Of a stretch of 64,000 nucleotides of DNA, positions 11,006-21,800 are shown one piece after another. The notes below the pieces were generated by a model that worked only from the letters and a program-made list of their open reading frames with translations, did not search any database and was not told the DNA's origin. Source of the stretch: Sciurus carolinensis (taxonomy: Eukaryota > Chordata > Mammalia > Rodentia > Sciuridae). The translations under genes were made by a program, and so were the position numbers. The stretch's first letter is position 1. Each line of letters begins with the position of its first letter. The stretch spans positions 131,571,035 through 131,635,034 of the forward strand of contig NC_062222.1 in NCBI RefSeq assembly GCF_902686445.1, read 5' to 3'.

Positions 11006-11179
11006 TATTTTTGAAAGACACCACTGCTCATTGGAGATGGAATTCCAAGTTGGCACCTTAATTTAAACAAATATGGAGACAATCATAGACCCAAAGGAGT
11101 CCCTAAGAACTTTTCAGAAAGAGGCCCTAGTGCTGCAGAGAAGGGCAGTTTGGAGGGAGACCCTCTGAGTTAAAGATCT

Positions 11180-11570
11180 TAGATGTCAATTTCAGTGCTG
11201 TTACTTACTGACCAGGTAAACTTGAATAAATAGATAAACTCTTTGTGTCTCTGTTTCTTCTTATGTAAAATGAGGATAACATTCCTCATCTGTCATAAAG
11301 ATGTTATGTAGCTTAAATATATGTAAAGTTTTAAAACCTATACTTAGTACAATGTGAGAGAACTTCATGTTTGCTTTAATGGGTTTCTTTTGTCTGTTTG
11401 GAATTTCCGCAATCTACTAGTGCTGGGGACTTGAACCCAGGTCTATGGGCTTGAGAGGCAGGCACTCTACTTGATGGACTATATCGCCAGCACTCATGTT
11501 TGCTTTAAAAAGACATATGTAAAGTATTTTTCTCAGTGCCTGGCACTCAGTAAGAGCTAAATATTGTTTG
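11180..11570 (+). repeat. MIR SINE split by a later ID insertion
   Basis: The left part (11180-11364) runs from 'tgctgttacttactgacc' through 'tctctgtttcttcttatgtaaaatgagg'. The right part (11509-11570) holds the MIR tail cagtgcctggcactcagtaa. The two halves are separated by the ID insertion at 11365-11508, so the MIR is the older of the two. Confidence 0.85.
11365..11508 (-). repeat. ID SINE inside a MIR, with perfect 15-bp target duplication
   Basis: The element is in reverse orientation: gtgctggggacttgaaccca, then 'ggcactctacttgatggactatatcgccagcac' near the right end, with a T-rich tail complement at its left. The flanking direct repeat tcatgtttgctttaa is identical at 11365-11379 and 11494-11508. 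Confidence 0.92.
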
Positions 11571-11574
11571 CTCT

Positions 11575-12480
11575 TTTTCCTTCTTAGTACAAAAACTGCC
11601 TTTACAGATGCTGCCAGCTTAGAGGTAATTGATAAATTCTCTTTAACTGAGTGTATTACTCAGAGCAGGGGTTCAGGGATGATCTGAATTCAAGACTGAC
11701 AAGATCCTTCACTAGCTGGGTGGGCTTGTGTTAGTCACGGCCTCTGCGAACTGGCTGCCACCTGTCTGAGGAGGATAACAATTTCCACTTGGCAAAGGAG
11801 TCTCCATTATTTCCCCATAGGAAGAACTGTGGAGTTAAGGGGACAGTTGGAAGTGTGTCTTCAAGCTGTTCAGGAGAGAAAGCAGGTTCCTGACCTAGGT
11901 GGAATGTGTTCCTGTGATCTACTGGAGGAAGGACTGCGACCACAAGTGTTTAGCTGCTTTTTGCAGCCCTGAGCCTCATAAAAGGCCAAATGCTGTGCTA
12001 GGTTTCTATTGTGACTCCCTAGGCATGTTGGGGGTGGGGGCAGAAAGGCTAGCTTAAAGTCTCCTTGAGTAGGCATTTGGTACTTAGTCCTTCATAAAAT
12101 GTCAGCGGAAGTGCAGAATTCTTCCGGGATACACAAATGCCCCTTCTGAAAGTCTACCATAAATCACTTGAATGCCTGCAAGGTGCTGAGAGATCTGCAG
12201 GTTATTTTGTAGATTTAAATTTAGAACATAGAAAATGGTTAACAGTGTGTCTGGCAGAAAGCCCCTATTATTAGTCAGCTCACAAATGCCTGAAAACAAA
12301 AGGACCAAAGCAGGACTTTCTGGGACATATTCACAAAGAATTTCTAGGTGTGTTTTTTTAAGCCTTCCCAGAAAAACTTTCAAAGTGCCTGTGAGGCAAC
12401 TTCTGCCCCTTTCACTGAAGACATCTCAGGGTAGAAAAGGTTGTCCTGTTCTGCTGGAATTTCCCTCTCCTTCCGATGCT
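11575..12480. other. Unassigned noncoding stretch
   Basis: No gene and no clear transposon signature is visible. Composition is mixed and short open frames look random. Confidence 0.35.
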
Positions 12481-12499
12481 ACTGCAGGGATTTAATTCG

Positions 12500-12870
12500 A
12501 AAAGTGGTTGTGAGCAAGGGGCCTCTTGGCTTCACTCCCCAGCCGCAGTGCCCAGCGGCGGTGTTGCTGAGAGCTGGGATTGGGGTGGGGTTCGGAGCAA
12601 CGGCTGCCTCGCCCCACCCCTCTGAGTCTGCGCCAGTGGTTAGTTTCCAGGTTTTTGGGCTGTGCTGCACACCGGCGGGATTCACTACCAAATCGCCACT
12701 GCTCAGCGTCACAACTCTGAGGCCTGGCAGAGCAAAGGGTTCTCTGTGCTTTCAGCTTTCGCAGCCTGTTGGTGGGAACCCAGGGTTGGCTTCTTCAGCG
12801 GCACCCAGGCTGCCCACTCCTCCGCCAGGTTTTCACTTGTGCAATCTTCCCTTCCATCCTAAGGACCTGT
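12500..12870. other. CpG/GC-rich shoulder
   Basis: GC-rich sequence with CpGs such as cccagcggcggtg and acaccggcggg. No recognisable coding exon. Overlapping frames on both strands are uninformative. Confidence 0.35.
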
Positions 12871-12984
12871 TCTGGGCAAGATGTGGCCATCACTCGCAGT
12901 CTGAAGCAGGATGACGAGAGAAACGGGTAGCAATGGTTGAGCTTTTGGTAGGAGTCAGCCACCACGGCAAGTTATGTACACTTT

Positions 12985-13110
12985 AGCTAACTTGGCACCC
13001 ACTCTATGAGGGACATATCATAACTCCCGATTTACCGTTGAGGGGGCTGAGTTACAAAGGGCTGAATTCCTGCGCGGTCCTGCACTTAACCAACTAATGA
13101 ACCTGAATTT
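12985..13110 (-). repeat. MIR fragment
   Basis: A diverged reverse MIR: 'acttggcacccactctatgaggg', then gatttaccgttgagggggct with gagttacaaagggctgaatt, then 'cctgcacttaaccaactaatgaacctgaatttgatcc'. Confidence 0.55.
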
Positions 13111-13469
13111 GATCCTTGAGCCTAGTTTGGGAGCCCACAGGACCTTAACCATGCCTCCATGCTTCCTTCTGCTGGGTTCCCAGGGCCCAGTGTACCTGAC
13201 ATCTGGTAGGTTTCTCTGTGGCAAGAGGAAGGGATTGTTATCCTAATGTTATCAACTGCAAAAATTGAACTTGTACAGAGATTACTGGTTGCTTGAGGAC
13301 ACAGAATGAGCCGGAGAAATGGCTGGACCATCCCCGTGGTCTCTGAAGGGAAGCTGCCCTAAGGGGTCTGAGGTCGCTTTGCGCACACTGTTCCCCTTGC
13401 ATCTCAGGTGGACGCAGGGACAGTAAATGGATGACTGAACACTCATATCCGGGTCCTTGGGTCCCAAGT

Positions 13470-14330
13470 AGGGCGTGAATTATCCACTCCGTTTTGCCTT
13501 CGTAGAGAAAGGACTGACAACTTTGAAGCCCGGGCTCCCCTACACGCTGACGGATCTCGGTCTGGCGGCGAGAGCATGCGCGCTTAGCTTGATCTCTGGT
13601 GTGCTCTTGTCTGAAGGCCACACTATTCCTCCCAATCGATCCACCCTTCCCTCTCTGCAAAGTCCGGACTGTACAGGATACTGGAGGCAGATATGCGCTA
13701 GATTGGAACACATTGGTGTCCAGCGGCGGCAGAGATCTCATTGGCGTCCCCCAGCCCTAAGGGCAGAAAGGACTAGGCCAGGAATTCCGACGCCGGGTGG
13801 TGACTGTAACAGCGGGAGTAGGTCCCTGCTAGGTGGACAGGAATACTCAGGGGACGGGGACGGAGGCTCAGCTCAGGTCCAGTGGTATTGGGTGGGGGCA
13901 GATGAAATTGGGTCGGGGCTGCAGATGTGGCGTAGTCACCCTCAGAGACCACCTGCGCTAAGAGCCAGGCTAGTGTCCCTTCTTCCCCGTCCCTCCTCTA
14001 CTTCCCTCTTGGCAGGCGGAGCTCAAGAGGATGCTGGGTGCAATCGGCCTCTGCCTTAGCTGCTGGACACTCCAGTCCAGGTAACAACCGTGGCGTTTTC
14101 TGGAACGCCAGCAGCCAAAGGCGATTGTGCTGGCAAGAGAAGCGGGAGTAGGTTCGAGGAGGCGGGAGGGTGGCGACGGTGTTACCCAAACGCTAGCAGC
14201 GCTTTGTCCTTCCTAACGCTGCCTTTGCTCAAGGAGAGTCCCAGGCGCTCAGGACCACCTCCTGCGTGGGGCTTTGTGCCGCAGGTCCTTCCGGAAAGCA
14301 GAGTTGGCAATGTCTACCTCATTACCAAGG
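13470..14330. other. CpG-rich patch 5a
   Basis: Frequent CpGs (ctggcggcgagagcatgcgc, gacgccgggtgg) with an open + frame at 13475-14059 (194 codons). That frame shows no domain, no biased amino-acid use and no recognisable homology. It is treated as noncoding GC-rich DNA, possibly the start of an unrecognised lncRNA. Confidence 0.4.
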
Positions 14331-14508
14331 TAAAGAGAGACAAAGAGCCCCCAGATGAAAATGCTCTGGACTGGGGCAGAGCCTAGATTGCCTCAAACTT
14401 CGGCACACATGAAAATTCAGTGGGGGTATGTGCTTGGTTTTAATGGAGAAGGGTGGGACTCGGGGATCTGCATTTTAACCCCTGGGGTGATCTTTGTGCA
14501 GATAGTGC

Positions 14509-14520
14509 GGGGGGGGGGGG
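14509..14520. repeat. G12 homopolymer
   Basis: A run of 12 G immediately before ctcacag. It is a G-quadruplex-capable tract when combined with nearby G runs. Confidence 0.9.
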
Positions 14521-14849
14521 CTCACAGCAAGACGTTGAGGCCATGCAGAGCAAGAAGGTCAGGCGAGGGGAGTCTGGCCTCGATTCAATCTGCACGTCTT
14601 GGGAGCCACTGTGCCAGCCAACACCAGGATGGCCAGCGACCTGCACCTAAGGTGTAGCAGCTGGGCGTCAGACCTGCGACCAGGTCTGCATTTAAGTCAC
14701 CCCCTCCGGTGAGGCTGCCACGCTCGTCCACAGCATCGATGTGCCTCCTCAGGCCCTGCTCTGGGGACCTCTCTGGGTTCTTCGATTAGCTTAGTTCCCT
14801 CGAATCTCATGGCGCATGCTGTGCTGGTCCCAAGACAGCTCTGTCGCCC

Positions 14850-15340
14850 CCGGGTCCTTCTAAGCCAGGCCCCGCGGTACCGGCGCTTTGGTGATCATCT
14901 TTGCAGCCACCAATCCGGGCGTGGCCTTAGAGGACGTTGAGGCCTCTGCCAGCTGGGGACTAGGTGAGTGAGAGGCGATCGCGCGGCTCGGGGGTGTTTG
15001 GGAGCGTTGCCACTCTCGGATTTTGCAGCAGTTTGCTTCGAAACACAGAATCCCGGCTGTACCCGACAAGCGGAGGCCACATTTTTCTGGCAGAAAACAG
15101 AGGCGTCGCTTCCTGCCGGCTTCGGCGGGGGTCATGTCAGGCTTCCCAAGCCGGCGGGTTTGCGCCGGGTCTTGCTGCCAAGGAGAGCCACCTGCGGAGG
15201 CCTCTGGCGAGGGCCGAGCTGAACCCACACCTGGAACGCGCCCCTCCCCAGTTCCCTCCTCAAAGCCCTGTCCTTGCTGGTCTGAAATGGAGCGCGAGGC
15301 GCGGCCTCTCCCTTGGGTAGGAGGTAATGAAGTTGTCAGG
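14850..15340. other. CpG-rich patch 5b (probable CpG island)
   Basis: Dense CpGs: gcggtaccggcgc, gaggcgatcgcgcggctcgg, ttcggcgggg, gccggcgggtttgcgccggg. No exon is recognised. It marks an abrupt boundary: just to the right, from about 15.4 kb, the sequence becomes AT-rich. It is a candidate promoter or Polycomb island. Confidence 0.55.
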
Positions 15341-15399
15341 GATTCACAAGCGAACAGTGTTTGCTCGCCTTTACCTATCCAGGTGAATTATTTGCGGTG

Positions 15400-16900
15400 A
15401 CTTCTAATTTCCTTCCGCGAAGAAAACCATGTCCTCCCCTCTTTCCACCCCCACCCCTTTAGCTTAAATGCTTATGAAAAATTGGTGGAAAAACATCTTC
15501 AGTGGCCTTTGGCTTCTCCTAGAAAAACAACCAAACCCCAGACCTCGCTAGTAATACTGAAAGCTTTAAAATTCAAGTCTTTCTCCCAGGCTTTCCCTAG
15601 TTTTCAAACCGACAAACATGTTTGGACTTCAAAGTGTCAGACTTGATATCTGGCTGTTTTACAGAGATGACCTACAAGAGGAATGATTGAAAGTGTAGAA
15701 TGCTAATTTCCAAAACAATTGGACTTCCCAGTCTCTCCTTTTGCTTTCACTAAGCCATCTATTGACTTACTGAATGATTATGCCAGGATTGAAAAAAAAA
15801 TTTTTTTTTGGCCAATATATTGGCTGTTTATAAGGGGGGGGGGAAAGGTAGAATATTGAGCTCATGAAATTCAACAAGAATACCATTAGAATTTTTCCTT
15901 ATTTGTTGTTCCCCCTTGGTTTCTTTTACATGAAATTCCATATAAAGTATAAACTATTTATATAATGGTTTGCAGTGTTACTTTAACCAAAAATACAAGG
16001 AATGAAACAATTAAGGAGCACAAATAGGCATATTAATTAGCCCACCTTGCACATGGAGCTCTATATTCTACATGGCACTTTTCATTACTACATGAGCTGT
16101 TAAATGTATAAAGGAGGTACATTTGTGGGCACATTAACACACTATGAGAACTTGAACTTGTTCATTTCCTGGCTTTTATGGGCCTGGTTGAGCTGTATGG
16201 GCATGCTTTACATGCACTCACATGCCCTGAACTCCCATTGACTTCTGGAGTCCTACCTCCATGGATGCAGGGAAGCCAGCAGAAAGTGGCACCATTAAGA
16301 AAGCTGGCCCGATCTGAGCTGTCAATGTGTGCCTAACGCTAACTGCATCCCACAGTAGTCGACTCCAAGACAGAAGGAAGCTCTTGATTCCTGGTGAAGT
16401 CGGGCAAGAGTCCCTTTCTTCAAATGGTGGTCTTTTCAGAGACCACCACACAGCCATAGTTATATTGGAAAAATATTTCACCATGGGTTGCCTGGGCTGT
16501 CTTCCCAACTTTTTTTTTTTTCCTTTACAAATATGAAAACTAAATTGAAGCTTATTAACAGACTACCCGGTTCTTTCCTTGAGTGCCAGTGAGTTTGAAA
16601 TAATGCTTATACCCTCCCCACACAATGAACCACTGTGGCTTTTACTTTGGATTTCTACACTCTCTTATTCTCAATCACAAAGTTGAAAATAATTTTAATA
16701 GTGTAATTAGATTCCTAGAAATGGATTCTAGCAAAGAACAGGTACTCTGACTTAGAAATAAATAATCTTAGGTCTTGTTGGATATTGCAATGTAAGAGAA
16801 TTCATTTATATTACTTGCATTAAAATAAGTTATATATGCAAGAGAACCGAAGAAAATGAATGGTACATACACTTATCTTCCATATATAGATATTTTCTTA
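15400..16900. other. AT-rich unassigned region
   Basis: No gene and no recognisable transposon. It contains a palindromic A9T9 tract with an adjacent GCCAATATATTGGC (listed separately) and a T-run at about 16510-16521. Parts may be conserved noncoding sequence, which cannot be judged without alignment. Confidence 0.35.
15790..15843. repeat. A9T9 palindrome, 14-bp perfect palindrome and G10 run
   Basis: A9 (15792-15800) directly abuts T9 (15801-15809). The sequence gccaatatattggc at 15811-15824 equals its own reverse complement. A G10 run lies at 15834-15843. An identical G-A9-T9-GG core recurs at 41145-41165. Confidence 0.9.
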
Positions 16901-16902
16901 AG

Positions 16903-17098
16903 TTTTTTTTTTTAATTGTACTAGGGATTAAATCCAGATGTCTTTACCACTGAGCTACATCTCTAGGCCTTTTATTTTATTTTTTATCTTAAGACTGAAT
17001 CTCCCTAAGTTGCTGTGGCTGGCTTTGAATTTGCAATCCTCCTGCCTCAGTATCCCAAGTCTCCAGTATTACAGGTGTGCACCACCATGCCCTGCTTA
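16903..17098 (-). repeat. B1-ID dimeric SINE (MEN / B1-dID type)
   Basis: Reverse orientation: a poly-T tail complement, the ID half (ctagggattaaatccagatg, then accactgagctacatctct), then the B1 half (tcctgcctcagtatcccaag, then attacaggtgtgcaccacca). Flanking sequences share an imperfect duplication of the type atatt(t)tcttaag. Confidence 0.9.
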
Positions 17099-17315
17099 AT
17101 ATCTTTTTAGAAACAGTAATCTAGCAAAATAAGTTTGAATATGGAGTTAGAATAAAGAACAAAGCTTTAGAATTCTGCTCAATAGTGGACTATTTAAGAA
17201 GAAGGCAAAGTCAACCTCAACATGAATCTTGAAATGAGTGTTAAAATACTATTTGATTTACATGCAAGTGGCCGAAGGAAAATACTACATGGGTTTTTGA
17301 TGGGAAAGAACAGCC

Positions 17316-17490
17316 AAATGATGTGGCAGATGCCTATAATTCCAGAGATTCAGGAGGCTGAGGCAGGAGGATCTTAAGGTTGAGGTCAGCCTGGGCAACT
17401 TAGCAAGACTTAAAATAAAAATTAAAAAATGCTGGAGATGTGGTTCAGTGGTAGAGTGCTCCTGTAGTCAATCCCCAATTTTAAAAAAAT
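17316..17490 (+). repeat. B1-ID dimeric SINE (MEN / B1-dID type)
   Basis: The B1 half runs from tggcagatgcctataattcc with aggaggctgaggcaggagga. The ID half contains gctggagatgtggttcagtg and a short diverged B-box region. It lies about 220 bp from an oppositely oriented copy, making a potential inverted SINE pair. Confidence 0.9.
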
Positions 17491-17794
17491 GATGGCAAAG
17501 GGCTTTGAAGAAAAGTGAAAAATATCCTTGTCATTTTAATGTCCTGTTTATGAAAACAGATAGCCAGATATTTTGAAGGAAAAGATTTTGCTTTCATTCT
17601 GTTTCGTTTGGGTTTTTAGTGGGAAAGCATTTACAAATGATCCAAGTTTTCACATTTTATCTGATGAGCACAGTATGCAATCTATGAAAGACTGACATCT
17701 GAATTGAAGATTGACAGTTTTAGAAAGGTGACATTGTTTTGATCTAAAACTTCCATTTAATTAAAAAAATCAAGTTAAACATGGAGATAACTGC

Positions 17795-18005
17795 TGCCAT
17801 GACTAAGTGCTTACTATATGCTCGGCACCATGTTTAGTACCTTGTAAACATTACTTCATGTCCTCCTGTGCAAGTCTTTAATGTTTTACCCACTTGACAG
17901 GTGAAGAAATAAAGGCTTAGAGAATGTAAGTGACTAACTCACAGCCATATGGATAGGAAATGGTAAAACCTGTATCTCTTAACTTTAAGACCCAAGTTTT
18001 AGCTA
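17795..18005 (-). repeat. MIR SINE
   Basis: Reverse MIR order: aagtgcttactatatgctcg gcacc, ctttaatgttttacccactt with gacaggtgaagaaataaagg, then 'gtgactaactcacagccatatggataggaaatgg'. It is the last repeat before a 5-kb repeat-poor region. Confidence 0.8.
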
Positions 18006-18959
18006 CTTCTCCAAGCTGCATCCTTCCATTGATATGAATAGCCATGTTTTACTGAATAGACACTTGAATTCACAGAACCTTGTATTTCAAAAAATGTTTA
18101 CTAAATTAAAACAGTTCAAGTCAAAATGGGTGAATTGGCATGAATGGGGACTTTGAGAAAATTACCTGGCTTTCAAGAAGGTGGTCTTATTTGCTAGGCC
18201 CAAAATGTTTTACTTTACTGTTCTGTTTTGAAATATTATTTTTTGGAACAAAACCAGTGGTAAGATTCAGAAAGGGAAATGCCAATATAAGACGAAATGC
18301 TGGAAAATTTTCAAGTCATAAACTAGGGGAACGCTGATTTGGGGAGTTAATAGGCATATCAATTTCATATCAGATAATTCGTAAGTCTGATGGATTTTGT
18401 GCAGTCTCTCTGTTGAAAAAGTATTTTTCAAACATTTGTTTGCTGAAGTGTGTAACTCCAAGGACCAAATTCCCTGGCTTGTGTACTGAAGATATTCAGC
18501 GTTCTGAGTGTTAAGAAGAGTCGAGAATTAATCCCTGAGAAAAATTCCTTCCATTTCCAAGTCTGCCAATGCAGGATTTTCAGAAAGGATAGTTGACCAA
18601 GGAAATTAAACTCCCTTTTACTATGCAGATGTCAAGAAAGAGCAGGCGCTTCAAAGCAAAGCTATGAAACAGAAGAATTTTTTCTTCTCTTTGAAATATG
18701 TTTTCCACTTGGTGTTTGGTATCAAAATTACCTTTGAGTTTTCTGTGAAAGTTTTAGGGTCTTTGTTCTTTGTTACTGTGTACCATTGATTATTTATAAC
18801 CAAGGAACATTAGGTGAAAGAATTTAAAAGTACAGCTCCAATCTCCAATTCTCAACAATTATTTTAAAAAGCATACTGGAATCAACATACATGACATTTA
18901 GGTTGGATTTCAGATTTGGTCCTAACAATTCCAATTTAGAAATAGCAGAATTGCTTTGT

Positions 18960-19460
18960 GGTCGGAGATTCTTTATGTAATGGTAGTTATCAAATGGGAT
19001 GAATGCTGCCTGAGTAGGTTAGCATGCCGTCTTTTTAATAGGGAGTTATTGCTACTGGCTCACTGTCCTTAGACGTGCACTTTGGGTTGTTTTTCAGAGC
19101 TATGAGAACTAATGAAGGCCAATTTAAAGCAATTTTCTTGAAGATTGCTGCTCAGCCCTGTCTGACTTGTAATTCCAACACTTATGCCAGGCAGGAGGGA
19201 GTAGTGCGAGGTTAGTAAATACAATTATATTAATATTGATGTTATTTTAGTTACTTAGAGTTTGGTTATCTTTTAGGCAACCAGTCCGATTCATAGAGAC
19301 CTGATAAATTCAGCACATACACTGCACCAATACACTTGCCATTCAAACAGACACTGAAACTAAGTGTGTAAGGGTAAACGTGAAAATTCAGTGTTTAGCC
19401 TGAGCTTGCTCTGAGCTGATGAAAGAGGGCAAAAGACTCTCCCTCTCTCAACTCCAAACT
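18960..19460. promoter_or_regulatory. Candidate conserved noncoding block
   Basis: Complex, low-repetition AT-rich sequence with many homeodomain cores (ctttttaata, gaactaatgaagg, tgtaattcc, acaattatattaatattg) and SOX-like acaat/attgt words. No open frame and no transposon signature. Conservation is inferred from texture only. Confidence 0.35.
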
Positions 19461-21179
19461 AGTGGATGAGTCATTGGTATTTGTAATCTTAGATATGACA
19501 CTGCCCTGTTTACTATAAAATTAGGTTTGGGGTTTTTTTGAGAGGTGAGATTATTTGACCTTGTGACAGATGTCATTTTGAACCATGAGTTCACAACTAC
19601 AGAAGGACTTCCTTACAGGGGAACCAAGCAGCTTATGTTGGATGTAATGAAAACACACAATTCGCAAAGAAGTTACCTCAGTGATTTCTGCACACTGCCA
19701 ACTCAGTTAGGTCCCTTTAGTTCAGTGATTTCATTATTAAGGGGGAAAAAAAGAGAAAAGATGACTTTTTACACATTTACTGTCATTCTGTAGCCTCAGC
19801 CATTTTCAGGTTTCACTTTTCATTTTAAAAACAAAACCTCCCGGGCTTCTTTTCAAAGAATTTAACTCACTCTGGCAACTACAGATTAAAAAAAAAAATT
19901 GTCTTTGGAACCTCAGTTACCAATGTTACTGAGCATATTATACATGGGACTTAAATTGGGTTTAATATTCATATTTTATATCTTCAATGTCCTTGAGATC
20001 AAATGTAATAGATTTCTCTCAGAAGCAAAATGCATGTTGAAAATGATTTCAAAGACAATGACTAAAAAGTAATTATACAAAACAAGGTTTGTTGATGTTG
20101 CTTCTTATTTTTAACTGTGTTGCAAAGGAAAAGAGTTCTAGAGAGGAAAGTTTAGAGATATCTAATTTGCAACTAAATCTGGTAATTTCATATTTATAAA
20201 TTCTTTTGCAATTTTTGAGCTGTAACATGGAAATTAGTGATTTATCAAAGATGTTTTGTGAGGTGTATAAAAAAGATAATGAATGTCATATAAAATGTGA
20301 CATTTGAAAAAATTACTTAATCTTTTTTTCCCTCCAAGTTTCATTTGATATTGACACATTATAAGTTGCCCTTTTATGCAAATGCCACATTTTAAAGACA
20401 GTTTAAATAAAATTTAAAATGAAGCAATTTGAATTTCCAAGGTTGTCAGTAATTTGTATTTGGTTTAATCATTTAATTTTTAATATTTGAATAATGACTG
20501 GGTAAATCAGGTTAAGTTTCCCCTTTGGGCCTTTTTTCTTACTTTGTACTTTGACTTGAGTATAAAACAACTGCTTTCTAAAAATTAAAACTTTCATGTT
20601 GGCATTTAAGGCTTCTTTGACTCATAAGAAAAATGAGGTGTTTTGAGAGTGTAGTGAGCATTTTTTGTCGGATGCCCATTTGAAAAGAACTCTGTGTTTA
20701 CTTGGGTAGTAAACAATTTGGAGAAATTTTCTTAAAGGTGATCCTTATGAAGGTATAAAAACATATCCTCTCATCAATTTCTTTCTGTCTTTCCACTTCC
20801 ATGAGGAATAAGGAAGTGCATGTGATTTATTACTATATAGTAACTTTATGGATGGCCTTTCTCATATTCCCCCTTGGAAGTCATTGGATAATCTGTTTTT
20901 GTATTACTGAATCAAACATTCAGTTTAATATTCTTTTTCAAGAACAGACCACATAATCATAGGATTATTGTACATCTCATAACTTTTAGAGGTGTTTTAA
21001 ATCCATGCACGTTTATTCCCGGGCTGAGAGTTTCCTAAAGTTACAATCTTTAATTCTTGTTCTCAAAAGCAAACAAACAAAAAAATGTTACCCAAGATGC
21101 ACATAAAACATGCATTAAAGGGGTTTCCTACTCTATGCTTTTTATTATCCTTCTACCTTACCACCCACCAGTGTTGTGG

Positions 21180-21800
21180 ATTTAAGAGAGTCGACATAAT
21201 TGAGTAAGTAAATTACCAAAAACCTAGGCAGCTGCTGCAGACACCTAGCAAGAGACTGTGCCTTGGTTCTAATGTTCTCGTATTAGCACATTAAAACAAG
21301 CAGAAAGGGGCTCTTAATTACGTCGTGCTTTATGAGAGCACAATAAATTCCCTTTGTTGACCTTGCTGCTAACTCAATGGTGTTTTTGTGCAGCGTTGAA
21401 TTAGGAGATATCAAAAGTCATAGATTGAAGGATTATTCTGAGTATTTAAGGAACGTGTAAGTGGGTAGTAATGAACCCCCGGCACAACCAAATCTGCTTG
21501 TCTGAATGCGAAAGTACCAGTTATTCAACATTTCAAACTGACAGCTTGTAAATGTAAATTTTATTAAATGCACAGCAATAAAAATTTGTAGGTTTCTGTC
21601 ACTTTGAATTTTAGTGGCTCAAAATGAGGCCTCTAGCCTTTTAAATCACAGCAGGTAAAAGCAGAGCTCTCATGCATACAGCATTTACAAACGGGGAACT
21701 TTTTAGGTTTCACTGTGCGCATTTGTTCACATAATATCCTTTTCAGGATTCGAGATGGATGTGTTATGTCACTAACAGGCCTGCATTTTCCATCACCTTC
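21180..21800. promoter_or_regulatory. Candidate conserved noncoding block
   Basis: It contains cctaggcagctgctgcagac (overlapping E-box cagctg), ggctcttaattacgtcgtgc (homeodomain taatta next to a CRE-like tacgtc), a nuclear-receptor-like tgacct (ttgttgaccttgc), and ttttattaaatgcacagc. No transposon signature or exon is present. Confidence 0.38.

Noticed and set aside
13475..14059. 194-codon + strand frame in the CpG-rich patch
   Set aside because: No recognisable domain, low-complexity GC-driven composition, and no supporting splice structure.
1..15400. NKX3-2 exons expected from synteny
   Set aside because: No homeodomain coding sequence was recognised on either strand, so the gene is placed outside the window.
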